A DNA stretch of 22,130 bases from DATKMG01 sp035541995 (GTDB taxonomy: Bacteria; Acidobacteriota; Terriglobia; Versatilivoradales; Versatilivoraceae). Below are positions 1 through 6,738 of the stretch, in pieces. The stretch covers positions 1 to 22,130 of the forward strand of contig DATKMG010000308.1 in the NCBI GenBank assembly GCA_035541995.1, given 5' to 3'. Under the pieces are notes generated by a model that saw only the letters and a list, made by a program, of their open reading frames with translations, had not been told where the DNA came from and did not search any database. Position numbers and translations under genes: made by a program. Positions within the stretch are counted from its first letter, which is position 1. Every line of letters begins with the position of its first letter.

Positions 1-1508
1 ACTCGCTCCCGATCCAGAGTCGTGTCCTTCTTGCCCGGTACCTTCGCCTTCTCTTTCTCATCCTGGTGCCCTATCAGCACGATGTCATAGTCCCGGTACC
101 GCGCATCTGTCATCTGCGGATACAGTTCATTGGCCAGCAGCCGCTTGCCACAGTTATTCACCCGCGAACTGTTCGGGGCAAAATTAACATCCGCTAGCTG
201 CATCGCCTTCGGGGCCGCCGGTGGCAGAGGAGCGCTGTATCCGACCGTGATCTCACCAGTCCGCGCTGTCCCTTTTCCGCACTTCTCTGTTGTCACTTCA
301 AGGGTGGCCACGATTTTCTGTTGCTGTTGTCCCTGCATCGAATCACTAAAGGAAAGTCCTGATGTGTCCAACTCTGCCGTCGCTTGGTCGGCTCCACTCA
401 AGATCTGTCCCTGATTCACCGTCCAACGATAGCTCATTGTTCCGCAACACTCCCCGGCCGTTGCATTCCCGATCAGCCGCACACGCTCACCTCGCTGCAC
501 AGTACTCCGATCTACCGAGGCCGTCACCTGCGGCGGCGGCGTCTCCTTCACTGTAATCGTTGTCGTCCGATCCGCGGCCGTCCCAGGATTCTTTTTCACC
601 GCCTTCAACTCACGCTTGGTCATCCCAGCCGTATCGTAAAAAACGTGCACCGCTACATCGTATGTGCCCGCCTGCCCTGGCGCCGTGAAGGTGTACTCCG
701 GCCCGCTACCCACCTCCTGCCCCTTGACGGTCCACTTGTAAGTTATCTTCGCGGTGGCGATTGAATCCGAGGCGTTGATCCGCAGCGTCGCCGTCTCCCC
801 GGGACACAACGACGTCTTGCTGGCTTCGATCCCCGGCCCTACCGTGAAAGTATGAACTATGGGAGGGGCGCCGCCCCACAGCACCATCAAACCACCCTGG
901 GGCTGCATGTTATGGATCCACTTCCTGTCCGCATCAGGGAAACCCAACGATGGCGCCTTGTTAATGAAGTCACGGAGGCTGAAGTCAAGTGCCGCGTGCT
1001 CTGTCAACTTGATCTTCAACCCTCCACCCACGTTGAATGTGAAAACGTTGCTGGACGATAGAAAGTTGGCGATATCCGGAAACTGCTTCTTGGCATCGTC
1101 CGTCGGGTGAAAGCCGGTCCAGCCTCCACCCCCGCTGAAATAGGGACGAACCCGGTCTTCCACCCCGTAACCCCAGAGTATCGCATTAAAGTAGGCCTGC
1201 CGGTGCCGAATGCCAACCGCTCCCTCGGTAGCCCGCGCGTTGTTAGTCCCAAGGAATGTGAATGACTGTTCCAACCCAAAATGATCTGTCAGATTTTCTC
1301 GAACCCGCACGCCCAAGACCCCACCAGGAGCGAAGTTATACACAAGCTGAGAATTGGGTTGTGGGTAAGAGGTCTTCACATTAGGCTTGGAAAACCAAGA
1401 CCCGCCCCCATAACCGCCTAATTCCCATTTCTCCTGCCCCATGAGCGTCGAGCTGCAAAGAAAAAGGAGAATGAGCACCACATAAGCAACCCAACCATTC
1501 TTTCGCAT
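1..1508 (-). CDS. Outer-membrane beta-barrel / Ig-like / OmpA-domain protein, C-terminus cut by window edge
   Basis: This reading frame is open from an ATG at 1508 to the window edge (502 codons visible), so its stop lies outside. The first 24 residues form a signal peptide with a hydrophobic core and a likely cleavage after LMG. Residues about 25-213 are rich in Gly and aromatics and read like an eight-strand outer-membrane barrel (GGYGGGSWF near the start, GGGGWTGF and GGGLKIK later). Two Ig/PKD-like beta domains follow (about 215-425), with motifs such as ITYKWTVKG and MSYRWTVNQ. From about residue 437, VNFAPNSSRV...IVLIGHQDE...LDRER matches the start of an OmpA/MotB peptidoglycan-binding domain. 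The likely role is a structural envelope protein linking outer membrane and cell wall. A GGGAG ribosome site lies at 1516-1520. Domain assignments are from motif reading only. Confidence 0.85.
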   Translation of the reverse strand, partial: MRKNGWVAYVVLILLFLCSSTLMGQEKWELGGYGGGSWFSKPNVKTSYPQPNSQLVYNFAPGGVLGVRVRENLTDHFGLEQSFTFLGTNNARATEGAVGIRHRQAYFNAILWGYGVEDRVRPYFSGGGGWTGFHPTDDAKKQFPDIANFLSSSNVFTFNVGGGLKIKLTEHAALDFSLRDFINKAPSLGFPDADRKWIHNMQPQGGLMVLWGGAPPIVHTFTVGPGIEASKTSLCPGETATLRINASDSIATAKITYKWTVKGQEVGSGPEYTFTAPGQAGTYDVAVHVFYDTAGMTKRELKAVKKNPGTAADRTTTITVKETPPPQVTASVDRSTVQRGERVRLIGNATAGECCGTMSYRWTVNQGQILSGADQATAELDTSGLSFSDSMQGQQQQKIVATLEVTTEKCGKGTARTGEITVGYSAPLPPAAPKAMQLADVNFAPNSSRVNNCGKRLLANELYPQMTDARYRDYDIVLIGHQDEKEKAKVPGKKDTTLDRER

Positions 1509-1653
1509 TGAAGTTCTCCCTTTCAAAAGGTTAAGGTTAATGAAAACCACTGTCGCTTGATCTTCAACAACTCATGTAAATAGCCTTCGGACTATATGCA
1601 TTCTTACGAGTCAATGTCCAGAGAGTCCGGCACCCCGCCACAAAGAGTGCCCT

Positions 1654-1682
1654 ATCATAACTCTTGCCAAATACAATTTCAA
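1654..1682 (-). promoter_or_regulatory. Sigma70-type promoter for the OmpA-domain gene
   Basis: On the minus strand TTGAAA (1677-1682) is followed after exactly 17 bases by TATGAT (1654-1659), close to the housekeeping consensus. The start of transcription would be near 1647, giving a leader of about 140 bases before the ATG at 1508. The promoter sits just upstream of, and does not overlap, the stop codon of the preceding small membrane protein gene. It was found by eye, with no start-site data. Confidence 0.55.
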
Positions 1683-1691
1683 GTGAAGTCG

Positions 1692-1946
1692 TTAGCTTGC
1701 AGTATTTATCCGAAGGAATCGGTATACCAGGAGGATCAAGATCGCCCCGATCACGGCGGCAATGAACCCGCCTGACTCCGCCTCTTTATACCAACCGATG
1801 AACCTCCCAAGATATGTAGCAGTCAGAGCCCCTCCGATACCGAGTAAGGTTGTAACGATGAAACCCCCCGGATCTTTCCCGGGCATCAACAGTTTGGCCA
1901 GTGCTCCCGCCAGAAAACCAATCAGGATTGTCCAGATCAGATGCAT
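1692..1946 (-). CDS. GlsB/YeaQ/YmgE-family small membrane protein
   Basis: This 84-residue, almost wholly hydrophobic protein has three predicted membrane helices (about residues 3-20, 29-46 and 58-77). Conserved features of the GlsB/YeaQ/YmgE family (also called transglycosylase-associated protein) are visible: GFLAGALAKLLMPGKDPGG near the N-terminus and small-residue, Gly-rich helices with GIGGA. The length is normal for the family. These proteins sit in the inner membrane and are often linked to general stress responses, but no biochemical activity is firmly established. The ATG has a GGTGAGG ribosome site a few bases upstream. It lies 117 bp downstream of the BON lipoprotein gene, in the same direction, and may be co-transcribed with it. 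Confidence 0.85.
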   Translation of the reverse strand: MHLIWTILIGFLAGALAKLLMPGKDPGGFIVTTLLGIGGALTATYLGRFIGWYKEAESGGFIAAVIGAILILLVYRFLRINTAS

Positions 1947-2063
1947 AGATCCTCACCTTGAATGGGCACCAGAAGTCCGACATTCCTCGCCTCAACACCT
2001 GAAGCTGGCGAGAAAATCCAGATCCCCCGCAGTATTGGTCGTCGAGCATAGCCCAAATGAAAC

Positions 2064-3143
2064 CTAAAACTCCTCTTTTGTCTGAGGTGTTCCCGAAGGC
2101 TGCACTGGTGTCCGGTTTGCCGACTTCGTGGCTTTACCGGGCTGAACAGTTACTTCAAGAGGCTCAGCCAATTTGAAGTCCAGCTTGGTCTCTGCGGGAA
2201 CCTGAACCTCCTTCCCATGAATGAAGACTTGTGTGGCCAATCCACCCCCAGCGCCGACTGCGGCCCCGATAGCTGCTCCTTTCCCGCCGCCGGCAATGGC
2301 GCCGATAGCTGCACCAATCCCGGTTCCAATAGCCGTTCGCTCAACCGTTTGCTTGCCTCTCGATTCTCCAGCTTGCTGATAGGTACTACTCCGCAAAGGA
2401 ATCGAGTTCCCTTGGAATTCCAAGTGGTCCAACTCCAGTTCAAGCTCGCTCTGTCCGGTGATCTTTCCAGCAGATTTGGCATTCACCAGCTTGACATAAA
2501 CATCGGCACCCTTGGGCACAACCACGCTATCTTCAACGGTGAGCGGGGAGTCGAGCGAAGCCTGGAAGGTAGAACCCACCTGGCTGCTTTTGGAGTTCAC
2601 CGAGTCAATCATCTGAACCCTGACCTCGGTCCCGGCTGGAATCGTATAATGCTTGGCTGGTGCTGCAGGGGCAGCGGCCGGTGCCTTAGTGCTGGGTGGG
2701 GGCCCAGTCCCCAGGCTTCCCACTTCTGGCTGTGTCTGAATCGGTCTCTCGCTAGTCGTTGATGGTTTGGCGGCAGGATGACCTTTTGCTTCAGTCCCCG
2801 GAGGGGCAGGCCGCCCTGAATGGGCGAGGGAGGGCTGGTTGGTTGGCGGCGAAGTCACGGTCATGGAATCGATTACTTTCTTGACTCCAGCGGTCTCATT
2901 AGCCAACTTGTAAGCTTGCAGGCGCGCGGCATCCGACGAAACTTCCCCGCTCAAGGTTACCTCGCCACCTATCACTGCGATTTGGATCGGCTCATTCTTA
3001 AGTTGGGAATCAGAAAAATAACTGGCTTTCAAAGCCTGGCCAATAGATTCATCGTTGGGGCCCTTCGAACAGCCGGCAAGCTGCCAGCTCATGGTCAACA
3101 TGAAAACCCACCCGATTACCCGCACACAGAGTTCTTTACTCAT
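2064..3143 (-). CDS. BON-domain lipoprotein with Pro/Ala linker and glycine zipper
   Basis: This 359-residue protein begins with a lipoprotein signal ending in LAGC, with the lipidated Cys at position 25. Residues about 31-96 form a BON domain (IAVIGGEVTLSGEVSS, then AGVKKVIDSM), a fold that binds membranes or lipids. A low-complexity Pro/Ala/Thr-rich linker (about 97-165) leads to a beta-rich domain (about 167-265) starting YTIPAGTEVRVQMIDSV. This region resembles parts of secretion/conjugation envelope proteins, but I do not recognise it firmly. Residues about 268-311 are a glycine zipper (GTGIGAAIGAIAGGGKG and following) of the kind that inserts in or spans membranes. A basic tail ends the protein. 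The ribosome site AAAGGAAG lies about ten bases upstream of the ATG. The likely role is outer-membrane or periplasmic envelope maintenance. The small membrane protein gene downstream may share its transcript. Confidence 0.8.
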   Translation of the reverse strand: MSKELCVRVIGWVFMLTMSWQLAGCSKGPNDESIGQALKASYFSDSQLKNEPIQIAVIGGEVTLSGEVSSDAARLQAYKLANETAGVKKVIDSMTVTSPPTNQPSLAHSGRPAPPGTEAKGHPAAKPSTTSERPIQTQPEVGSLGTGPPPSTKAPAAAPAAPAKHYTIPAGTEVRVQMIDSVNSKSSQVGSTFQASLDSPLTVEDSVVVPKGADVYVKLVNAKSAGKITGQSELELELDHLEFQGNSIPLRSSTYQQAGESRGKQTVERTAIGTGIGAAIGAIAGGGKGAAIGAAVGAGGGLATQVFIHGKEVQVPAETKLDFKLAEPLEVTVQPGKATKSANRTPVQPSGTPQTKEEF

Positions 3144-3551
3144 AAGCTCAGACTTCCTTTCTAACGAGAGCCACGCACACCTTCACCCGAAGAAGGCGGG
3201 ACTCACATTCCCATTGAAGATCCCACTGCGGTGGACCGATCAGGACTCATGAACCAAATCCCGGCAAAGCTATCGCAGTCTACTTCCGTACAAAGCCGAA
3301 ATGCAACCTTGTAGTGAACGATAATCCCACTTTCCTGTGAATCGCGACGGGACCACACTTGAAATACACTTCTTACAAGGGGTGGCGGGAGAGGCTGAAA
3401 AAGTGAACTCTTCTTACAGTGGTGAGCCTTGATGCGGCCAAGAAATTAGCACGGAGCAGGGGACAAACAGAACCAAAAACCAACCTCTGGATACTGCTAG
3501 AGGAGCGCCGAGTACCCGTCCGCGGCATCCTGTCCATCTCCGACTTGAAGC
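3144..3551. other. Intergenic stretch between BON lipoprotein and ECF operon
   Basis: This 408-base gap separates the 3' end of the ECF operon from the BON lipoprotein start. It holds the lipoprotein's ribosome site, a small hairpin at 3180-3196 (CCTTC and GAAGG arms) in its probable leader, and one short plus-strand ORF listed separately. No convincing terminator with a T run and no RNA gene were seen. Confidence 0.5.
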
Positions 3552-3583
3552 TCAATGGGAATCTGTGGCAGGGACTTCTGTAG
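3419..3583 (+). CDS. Doubtful 54-residue plus-strand ORF
   Basis: Starting at GTG 3419 (or GTG 3422) and stopping at TAG 3581-3583, this frame reads VVSLDAAKKLARSRG...NLWILLEERRVPVRG ILSISDLKLNGNLW. It looks more protein-like than a random frame. However, there is no ribosome site before either GTG, and its 3' end overlaps the end of the minus-strand LolA-like gene by about 30 bases. I recognise no family. It could be a real small gene, a decayed remnant, or chance. Confidence 0.2.
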   Translation: MVSLDAAKKLARSRGQTEPKTNLWILLEERRVPVRGILSISDLKLNGNLWQGLL

Positions 3584-4490
3584 AGATAGAGAACGGGTCG
3601 TCGTACGTGAGTACGGTGGTAACGGAGGAGCGTTGGAATCCGTGATTGTGCAACGCAATCGCCATATTGCGTTTATAAAAGAAGAGGGCCTTCAATTTGA
3701 ACTCGCCCCCGTACTCAACGGGAAACCATAAATTGTCTTCAAATTTCTCGTACTCGACCTTAAAGCCCAGATGGGTAACATCGGTTCCCAACAAGGTCTT
3801 AACCCAAAACGGAATCCCTCTCGCAAGGTGAGTGGTCACAACGACCGGCTGATAGTCGGAACTGTCCACCAGGACCTCGCCGGACCAGGAACCTTCTTCT
3901 TTCTCGAGACCCCTACCGTTCGACTGGCCGGCTCGCAATGGGAGCGGCTGAAAAGTGATGCGAAACACCTCCCGATTCCGATACCGCTCTTTCCCCTTCA
4001 GCGTGAAAACATACTTCTCTTGCTCTGGAGTCGTTAACGGAAACATATCTGTGTCAATGCCATCTCTGGATCCTTGGTCATTGGCGAAGTCGTCGGCGAA
4101 AGAGGCGATTAGGGCCCCGTCGAGATCGACTCCTTTATAAGCGTATCCTGGCTGCGTGTACTCCACATAGCTCCGATCTTTCAGATATTTCCCGGCAAAA
4201 TGCACAAGTGTCTTTCGAGTCCCATTGGCAGAGGGAGTTACTGTGAACTCGCGGATTTCCTCTCGACACGCTTTTCCATCGGACCGCTTGAACCGGATTA
4301 GCAGATTCTGCTGATAGACGAACGATGAGCGCGCCTCGAGACCCCGATCCTGATTCACGGCGACCTTCTCCATGATGTAATGGACCAGCATTGCAGGATC
4401 TGACGCGGCCCACAGACTCCCGGGCAACAACAAAACGCCCAACAACCTCCCGGAAAACTTCAATTGTGGATACTTATTCTTCCCAGTCAT
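3552..4490 (-). CDS. Exported LolA-like protein, last gene of the ECF operon
   Basis: This is a 312-residue exported protein. After a signal peptide of about 29 residues (hydrophobic RLLGVLLLPGSLWA, cleavage after LWA), the whole chain alternates short polar and aromatic strands. That pattern is typical of the open beta-barrel seen in LolA/outer-membrane lipoprotein-sorting proteins: repeated Y-x-F strands such as KYVFTLKGKERYRNREVFRITF, GEVLVDSSDYQPVVV and LGFKVEYEKFEDNLWFPVEY. The family call rests on this fold-level pattern, not on a signature motif. Its start overlaps the end of the upstream DUF4252-like gene by 17 bases, so translation is probably coupled. It likely acts in the periplasm on a lipid or other hydrophobic ligand. 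The substrate is unknown, and a pure structural role is possible. Confidence 0.6.
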   Translation of the reverse strand: MTGKNKYPQLKFSGRLLGVLLLPGSLWAASDPAMLVHYIMEKVAVNQDRGLEARSSFVYQQNLLIRFKRSDGKACREEIREFTVTPSANGTRKTLVHFAGKYLKDRSYVEYTQPGYAYKGVDLDGALIASFADDFANDQGSRDGIDTDMFPLTTPEQEKYVFTLKGKERYRNREVFRITFQPLPLRAGQSNGRGLEKEEGSWSGEVLVDSSDYQPVVVTTHLARGIPFWVKTLLGTDVTHLGFKVEYEKFEDNLWFPVEYGGEFKLKALFFYKRNMAIALHNHGFQRSSVTTVLTYDDPFSISTEVPATDSH

Positions 4491-4986
4491 CTTCTCTCTT
4501 GTCCGTTACACACTTTCCGATGTGTTCAGGATCCCGCAACCATTTCGCCAGTTGCGCGGGTTTGAACTCCACTTCCAAGAGAACTACACCGTTACTGTCT
4601 AAAGAGAGAATCATCAGCCGGAAATTCTTGCCGTTGGTCCTTGAATAAATGAGATTTTGCTCTCTGTTTGCTCTTGAAAAAACTCTAACCGTGGGCTGCC
4701 AGTTGGGTCCTAGCGCTGCCTGCGTGAGCCGCCCAAGCTCCTGTGTGACATCAGCACGACCCGGGGGCAGATCCTCGAAAACCGCCATTTCCATGCCCTT
4801 CGCCCCCAGCGGGCGGGCCGCGTTGAACATAGGCTTGATCATTCCTAAAAAGGGGATATGCTCCCGCTGCACTTGGTAGTGGAACTCAATGAGTTTTGCC
4901 AGCCGGCTGAAGTCACTTTCTTCGGCAAATGCGCAAGCAGAAACCAACAAGAAGCAAGTCAAGAGCAACCACCGGAACGATTTCAT
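4474..4986 (-). CDS. Divergent DUF4252-type exported protein
   Basis: This 170-residue protein has an N-terminal export signal. VSAC at residues 15-18 fits a lipobox, but cleavage after AFA at 21 by signal peptidase I is equally possible. It appears to be a diverged paralogue of the DUF4252 protein encoded just upstream: LGPNW aligns with LGPEW, VRVFSRANREQNLIYSR with the VGIRSKRDKENVEVFTL block, and both then carry a hydrophobic strand and an acidic-hydrophobic L-x-x-L region. The function of DUF4252 is unknown. The gene begins 6 bases after the upstream stop, with AAAGGAG about ten bases before the ATG, and overlaps the next gene by 17 bases. Both points indicate a co-translated unit. Confidence 0.6.
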   Translation of the reverse strand: MKSFRWLLLTCFLLVSACAFAEESDFSRLAKLIEFHYQVQREHIPFLGMIKPMFNAARPLGAKGMEMAVFEDLPPGRADVTQELGRLTQAALGPNWQPTVRVFSRANREQNLIYSRTNGKNFRLMILSLDSNGVVLLEVEFKPAQLAKWLRDPEHIGKCVTDKREDDWEE

Positions 4987-4992
4987 TGGGAG

Positions 4993-5589
4993 TCACTCCT
5001 TTCCCTTTTCCTTTTGATCTTTCTTACCCTTTTCAGCACCCTCCAGGCCTAGTTTCGGAATGCCGAATTGTCCCTCCAGTTGGCTCAATTTCTCCAAATC
5101 GATGGTTCCGACGATGTTGACCACCGTCAATTCTTTGGGTTGCGCACAAATTATGGCTAAGCCATTGATCTTTTGTCCTGCGGCCAAGGTGAAGACTTCC
5201 ACGTTTTCTTTATCCCGCTTGCTCCGGATTCCTACCAACTTGACCCATTCGGGGCCCAGCAACTGAGATCGAATCCCGTTGATGTCCTCATTGGAGTATG
5301 CGTTTTCTTCATTAAACTCGAAACTTCGGACATAGATTCCTTTCAAACCTGAGATTAACTCTCTGGCTTTGGCCTCGTCAGGTTTGGCGCTGGAAAGAAA
5401 CTTGGCTGCCAACTGCAAAAGGGAACTGTCGAGGTTAACATCGACCGTCTCCTCTGCTTTCGAGGCCAACTTGTCTAATTGGTTGATTTTCAATTTGGCA
5501 TCTTGAGCCGATGACAAACCCGGCCACAAGAGCAGAGCGAGGAGGATAGAAGAGATTAATCCTGACGACTGAGAATTGCAAAATGACAT
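4993..5589 (-). CDS. DUF4252 domain exported protein
   Basis: This is a 198-residue protein with a signal peptide (hydrophobic ISSILLALLLWPGLSSA, cleavage near residue 28). Residues about 35-175 match the DUF4252 pattern as I know it: an acidic helical start, then GIYVRSFEFNEENAYS, a helix IRSQLLGPEWVKLVGIRSK, VEVFTLAAGQKINGLAI and a final strand KELTVVNIVGTIDLEKLSQL. A Lys/Glu-rich tail (GKKDQKEKGKE) ends it, as if to bind a charged surface. DUF4252 has no known activity; the domain occurs in exported proteins next to ECF sigma factors. The ATG follows GGGAGG by about a dozen bases. The gene is third in the operon, 51 bases after the probable anti-sigma gene. Confidence 0.75.
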   Translation of the reverse strand: MSFCNSQSSGLISSILLALLLWPGLSSAQDAKLKINQLDKLASKAEETVDVNLDSSLLQLAAKFLSSAKPDEAKARELISGLKGIYVRSFEFNEENAYSNEDINGIRSQLLGPEWVKLVGIRSKRDKENVEVFTLAAGQKINGLAIICAQPKELTVVNIVGTIDLEKLSQLEGQFGIPKLGLEGAEKGKKDQKEKGKE

Positions 5590-5640
5590 TGGCTTTAAAC
5601 CTCCCTATTTCTCTCTTGACGGGCGGCTCACCCGCAAATC

Positions 5641-6009
5641 TTATTCCCGGCTTGAATCCTTTTGAAGGAACCTGTTGCTTCGATCCAGCAGCGTCTTTTG
5701 AGCGTAATTTAATTTGCTGCTGGCGATTTGAAGCGCTACCATGACCTGGGTCTTAGCAAGCTCCCCTTCAGCCCGGATCCGCCTCTGACGCAAATACCCC
5801 GCAATCCCGACAAACATCATTACAACCACCAAAAGGGAAGCCATGGCCCAGCGCAGATGCGGGACAAAGAGACTTACCCTCAATTCCTTCCAGAACCCGC
5901 GTCTCTTTGGGCCGAGCATCGAGAGCCTTGACAAGACCCTTTCTTCGAAACCAACGGGAGGATCTTTACGGGAAAGTAACTCTTTCAATTGTTCTTCCAA
6001 GGGATTCAT
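5641..6009 (-). CDS. Single-span membrane protein, probable anti-sigma factor
   Basis: This is a 122-residue protein. A cytoplasmic N-terminal part (1-52, with KDPPVGFEERVLSRL, a sequence type common in small anti-sigma proteins) leads to one membrane helix (about 53-72, WAMASLLVVVMMFVGIAGYL). A charged helical region of about 50 residues outside the membrane follows. Its ATG overlaps the stop of the ECF sigma gene in the arrangement ATGA (6006-6009), the usual layout for a sigma factor and its membrane-bound inhibitor. No zinc-binding HxxxCxxC anti-sigma signature is present, so the role is inferred from position and topology. It could act without zinc or serve as a sensor. Confidence 0.65.
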   Translation of the reverse strand: MNPLEEQLKELLSRKDPPVGFEERVLSRLSMLGPKRRGFWKELRVSLFVPHLRWAMASLLVVVMMFVGIAGYLRQRRIRAEGELAKTQVMVALQIASSKLNYAQKTLLDRSNRFLQKDSSRE

Positions 6010-6542
6010 ACCGGCAACTTCTCCATACTTGTTAGTTGTTCCTGCAATTTAGCCAATGAACGCTGCAAGTGACTCTTTACCGTGTTGAGAGGAATGTCCA
6101 GGATTTCCGCTATTTCTGCCAACTGCAAGCCCTCCTGATATCGAAGGGTGATGATCAGCCGTGACCTCTCTGGGAGGTTGGACACTAACTGCCACAACCG
6201 TCGAATCATCAGTGGGTCGTTCCTTTCTTCCGGAGCCACCGGTTCGGGCAATTCCTCCAAACTGACTCTTGGCCGAAGGCTCTGTCGCCGATTCCAATCG
6301 ATACAACGATGGCTGGTCACTCGGCGAAGCCAGAAGGTGAGATGAGCTGAGGATACAATCTTCTTAAGATTTTGAAAGAGTTGGAGAAAGACGTCTTGTG
6401 CCACTTCCTCGGCCTGCCAGCTTTCGTGGAGGAAATGGTAGGCTATGCTGTAAACCATAGATTTATGATGGCGCACGATTGCGGCAAAGGCAGCCTGATC
6501 GCCCCCCACAGCCTTAGTCAGAATCTCTTCACCCAAGTCCAT
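6006..6542 (-). CDS. ECF-type RNA polymerase sigma factor
   Basis: This 178-residue sigma-70 family protein has only regions 2 and 4. Region 2 (about 18-85) shows FAAIVRHHKSMVYSIAYHFL, the AEEVAQDVFLQLFQNL -10 recognition helix and FWLRRVTSHRCID. Region 4 (about 118-170) shows LPERSRLIITLRYQEGLQ followed by the helix-turn-helix LAEIAEILDIPLNTVKSHL. It directs RNA polymerase to a small regulon and is first in the five-gene operon, so it probably controls its own transcription. The annotated ATG at 6542 has GGGAG only one base upstream. The TTG two codons later (6536) lies six bases after that site and may be the true start. No ECF consensus promoter was identified with confidence; a TATAAA-like element is at 6572-6577. 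Confidence 0.9.
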   Translation of the reverse strand: MDLGEEILTKAVGGDQAAFAAIVRHHKSMVYSIAYHFLHESWQAEEVAQDVFLQLFQNLKKIVSSAHLTFWLRRVTSHRCIDWNRRQSLRPRVSLEELPEPVAPEERNDPLMIRRLWQLVSNLPERSRLIITLRYQEGLQLAEIAEILDIPLNTVKSHLQRSLAKLQEQLTSMEKLPV

Positions 6543-6656
6543 CTCCCGGCTGCCCTTCTCCGTCCATCACCTTTATACGCAGATCTGAAGAAAAGGAATG
6601 CAAATCCCGCACAGTTTAAGCGCAGTTTTCCCTGAAACCCTCGGACTATTCAAGTT

Positions 6657-6675
6657 GGGCCTCCCCGGGGAGCCC
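6657..6675. repeat. GC-rich inverted repeat between propeller gene and ECF operon
   Basis: GGGC, then the perfect 12-base palindrome CTCCCCGGGGAG, then CCC can form a hairpin with a bulge and a minimal loop. It lies in the 196-base gap between the end of the propeller gene and the sigma gene. There is no T run on either side, so it is a weak terminator candidate at best. Confidence 0.3.
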
Positions 6676-6738
6676 TCACTAACCTTGACAAGAGGAACTG
6701 TCGGAGTATGGTAGTAATAATCCTACAAATAGCGAGTT

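Noticed and set aside
2217..2762. 181-residue plus-strand frame
   Set aside because: It lies wholly opposite the BON lipoprotein gene. Its composition follows from that gene's codons and no domain pattern is visible.
3373..3555. 60-residue minus-strand frame after the LolA-like gene
   Set aside because: It starts with TTG overlapping the previous stop, has no ribosome site and a low-complexity Ser/Arg composition.
6543..6656. ECF-type autoregulated promoter for the sigma operon
   Set aside because: A GGGAAAACT-like box and a TATAAA-like box exist, but the spacing and partner motifs do not fit a recognisable ECF consensus well enough to annotate.
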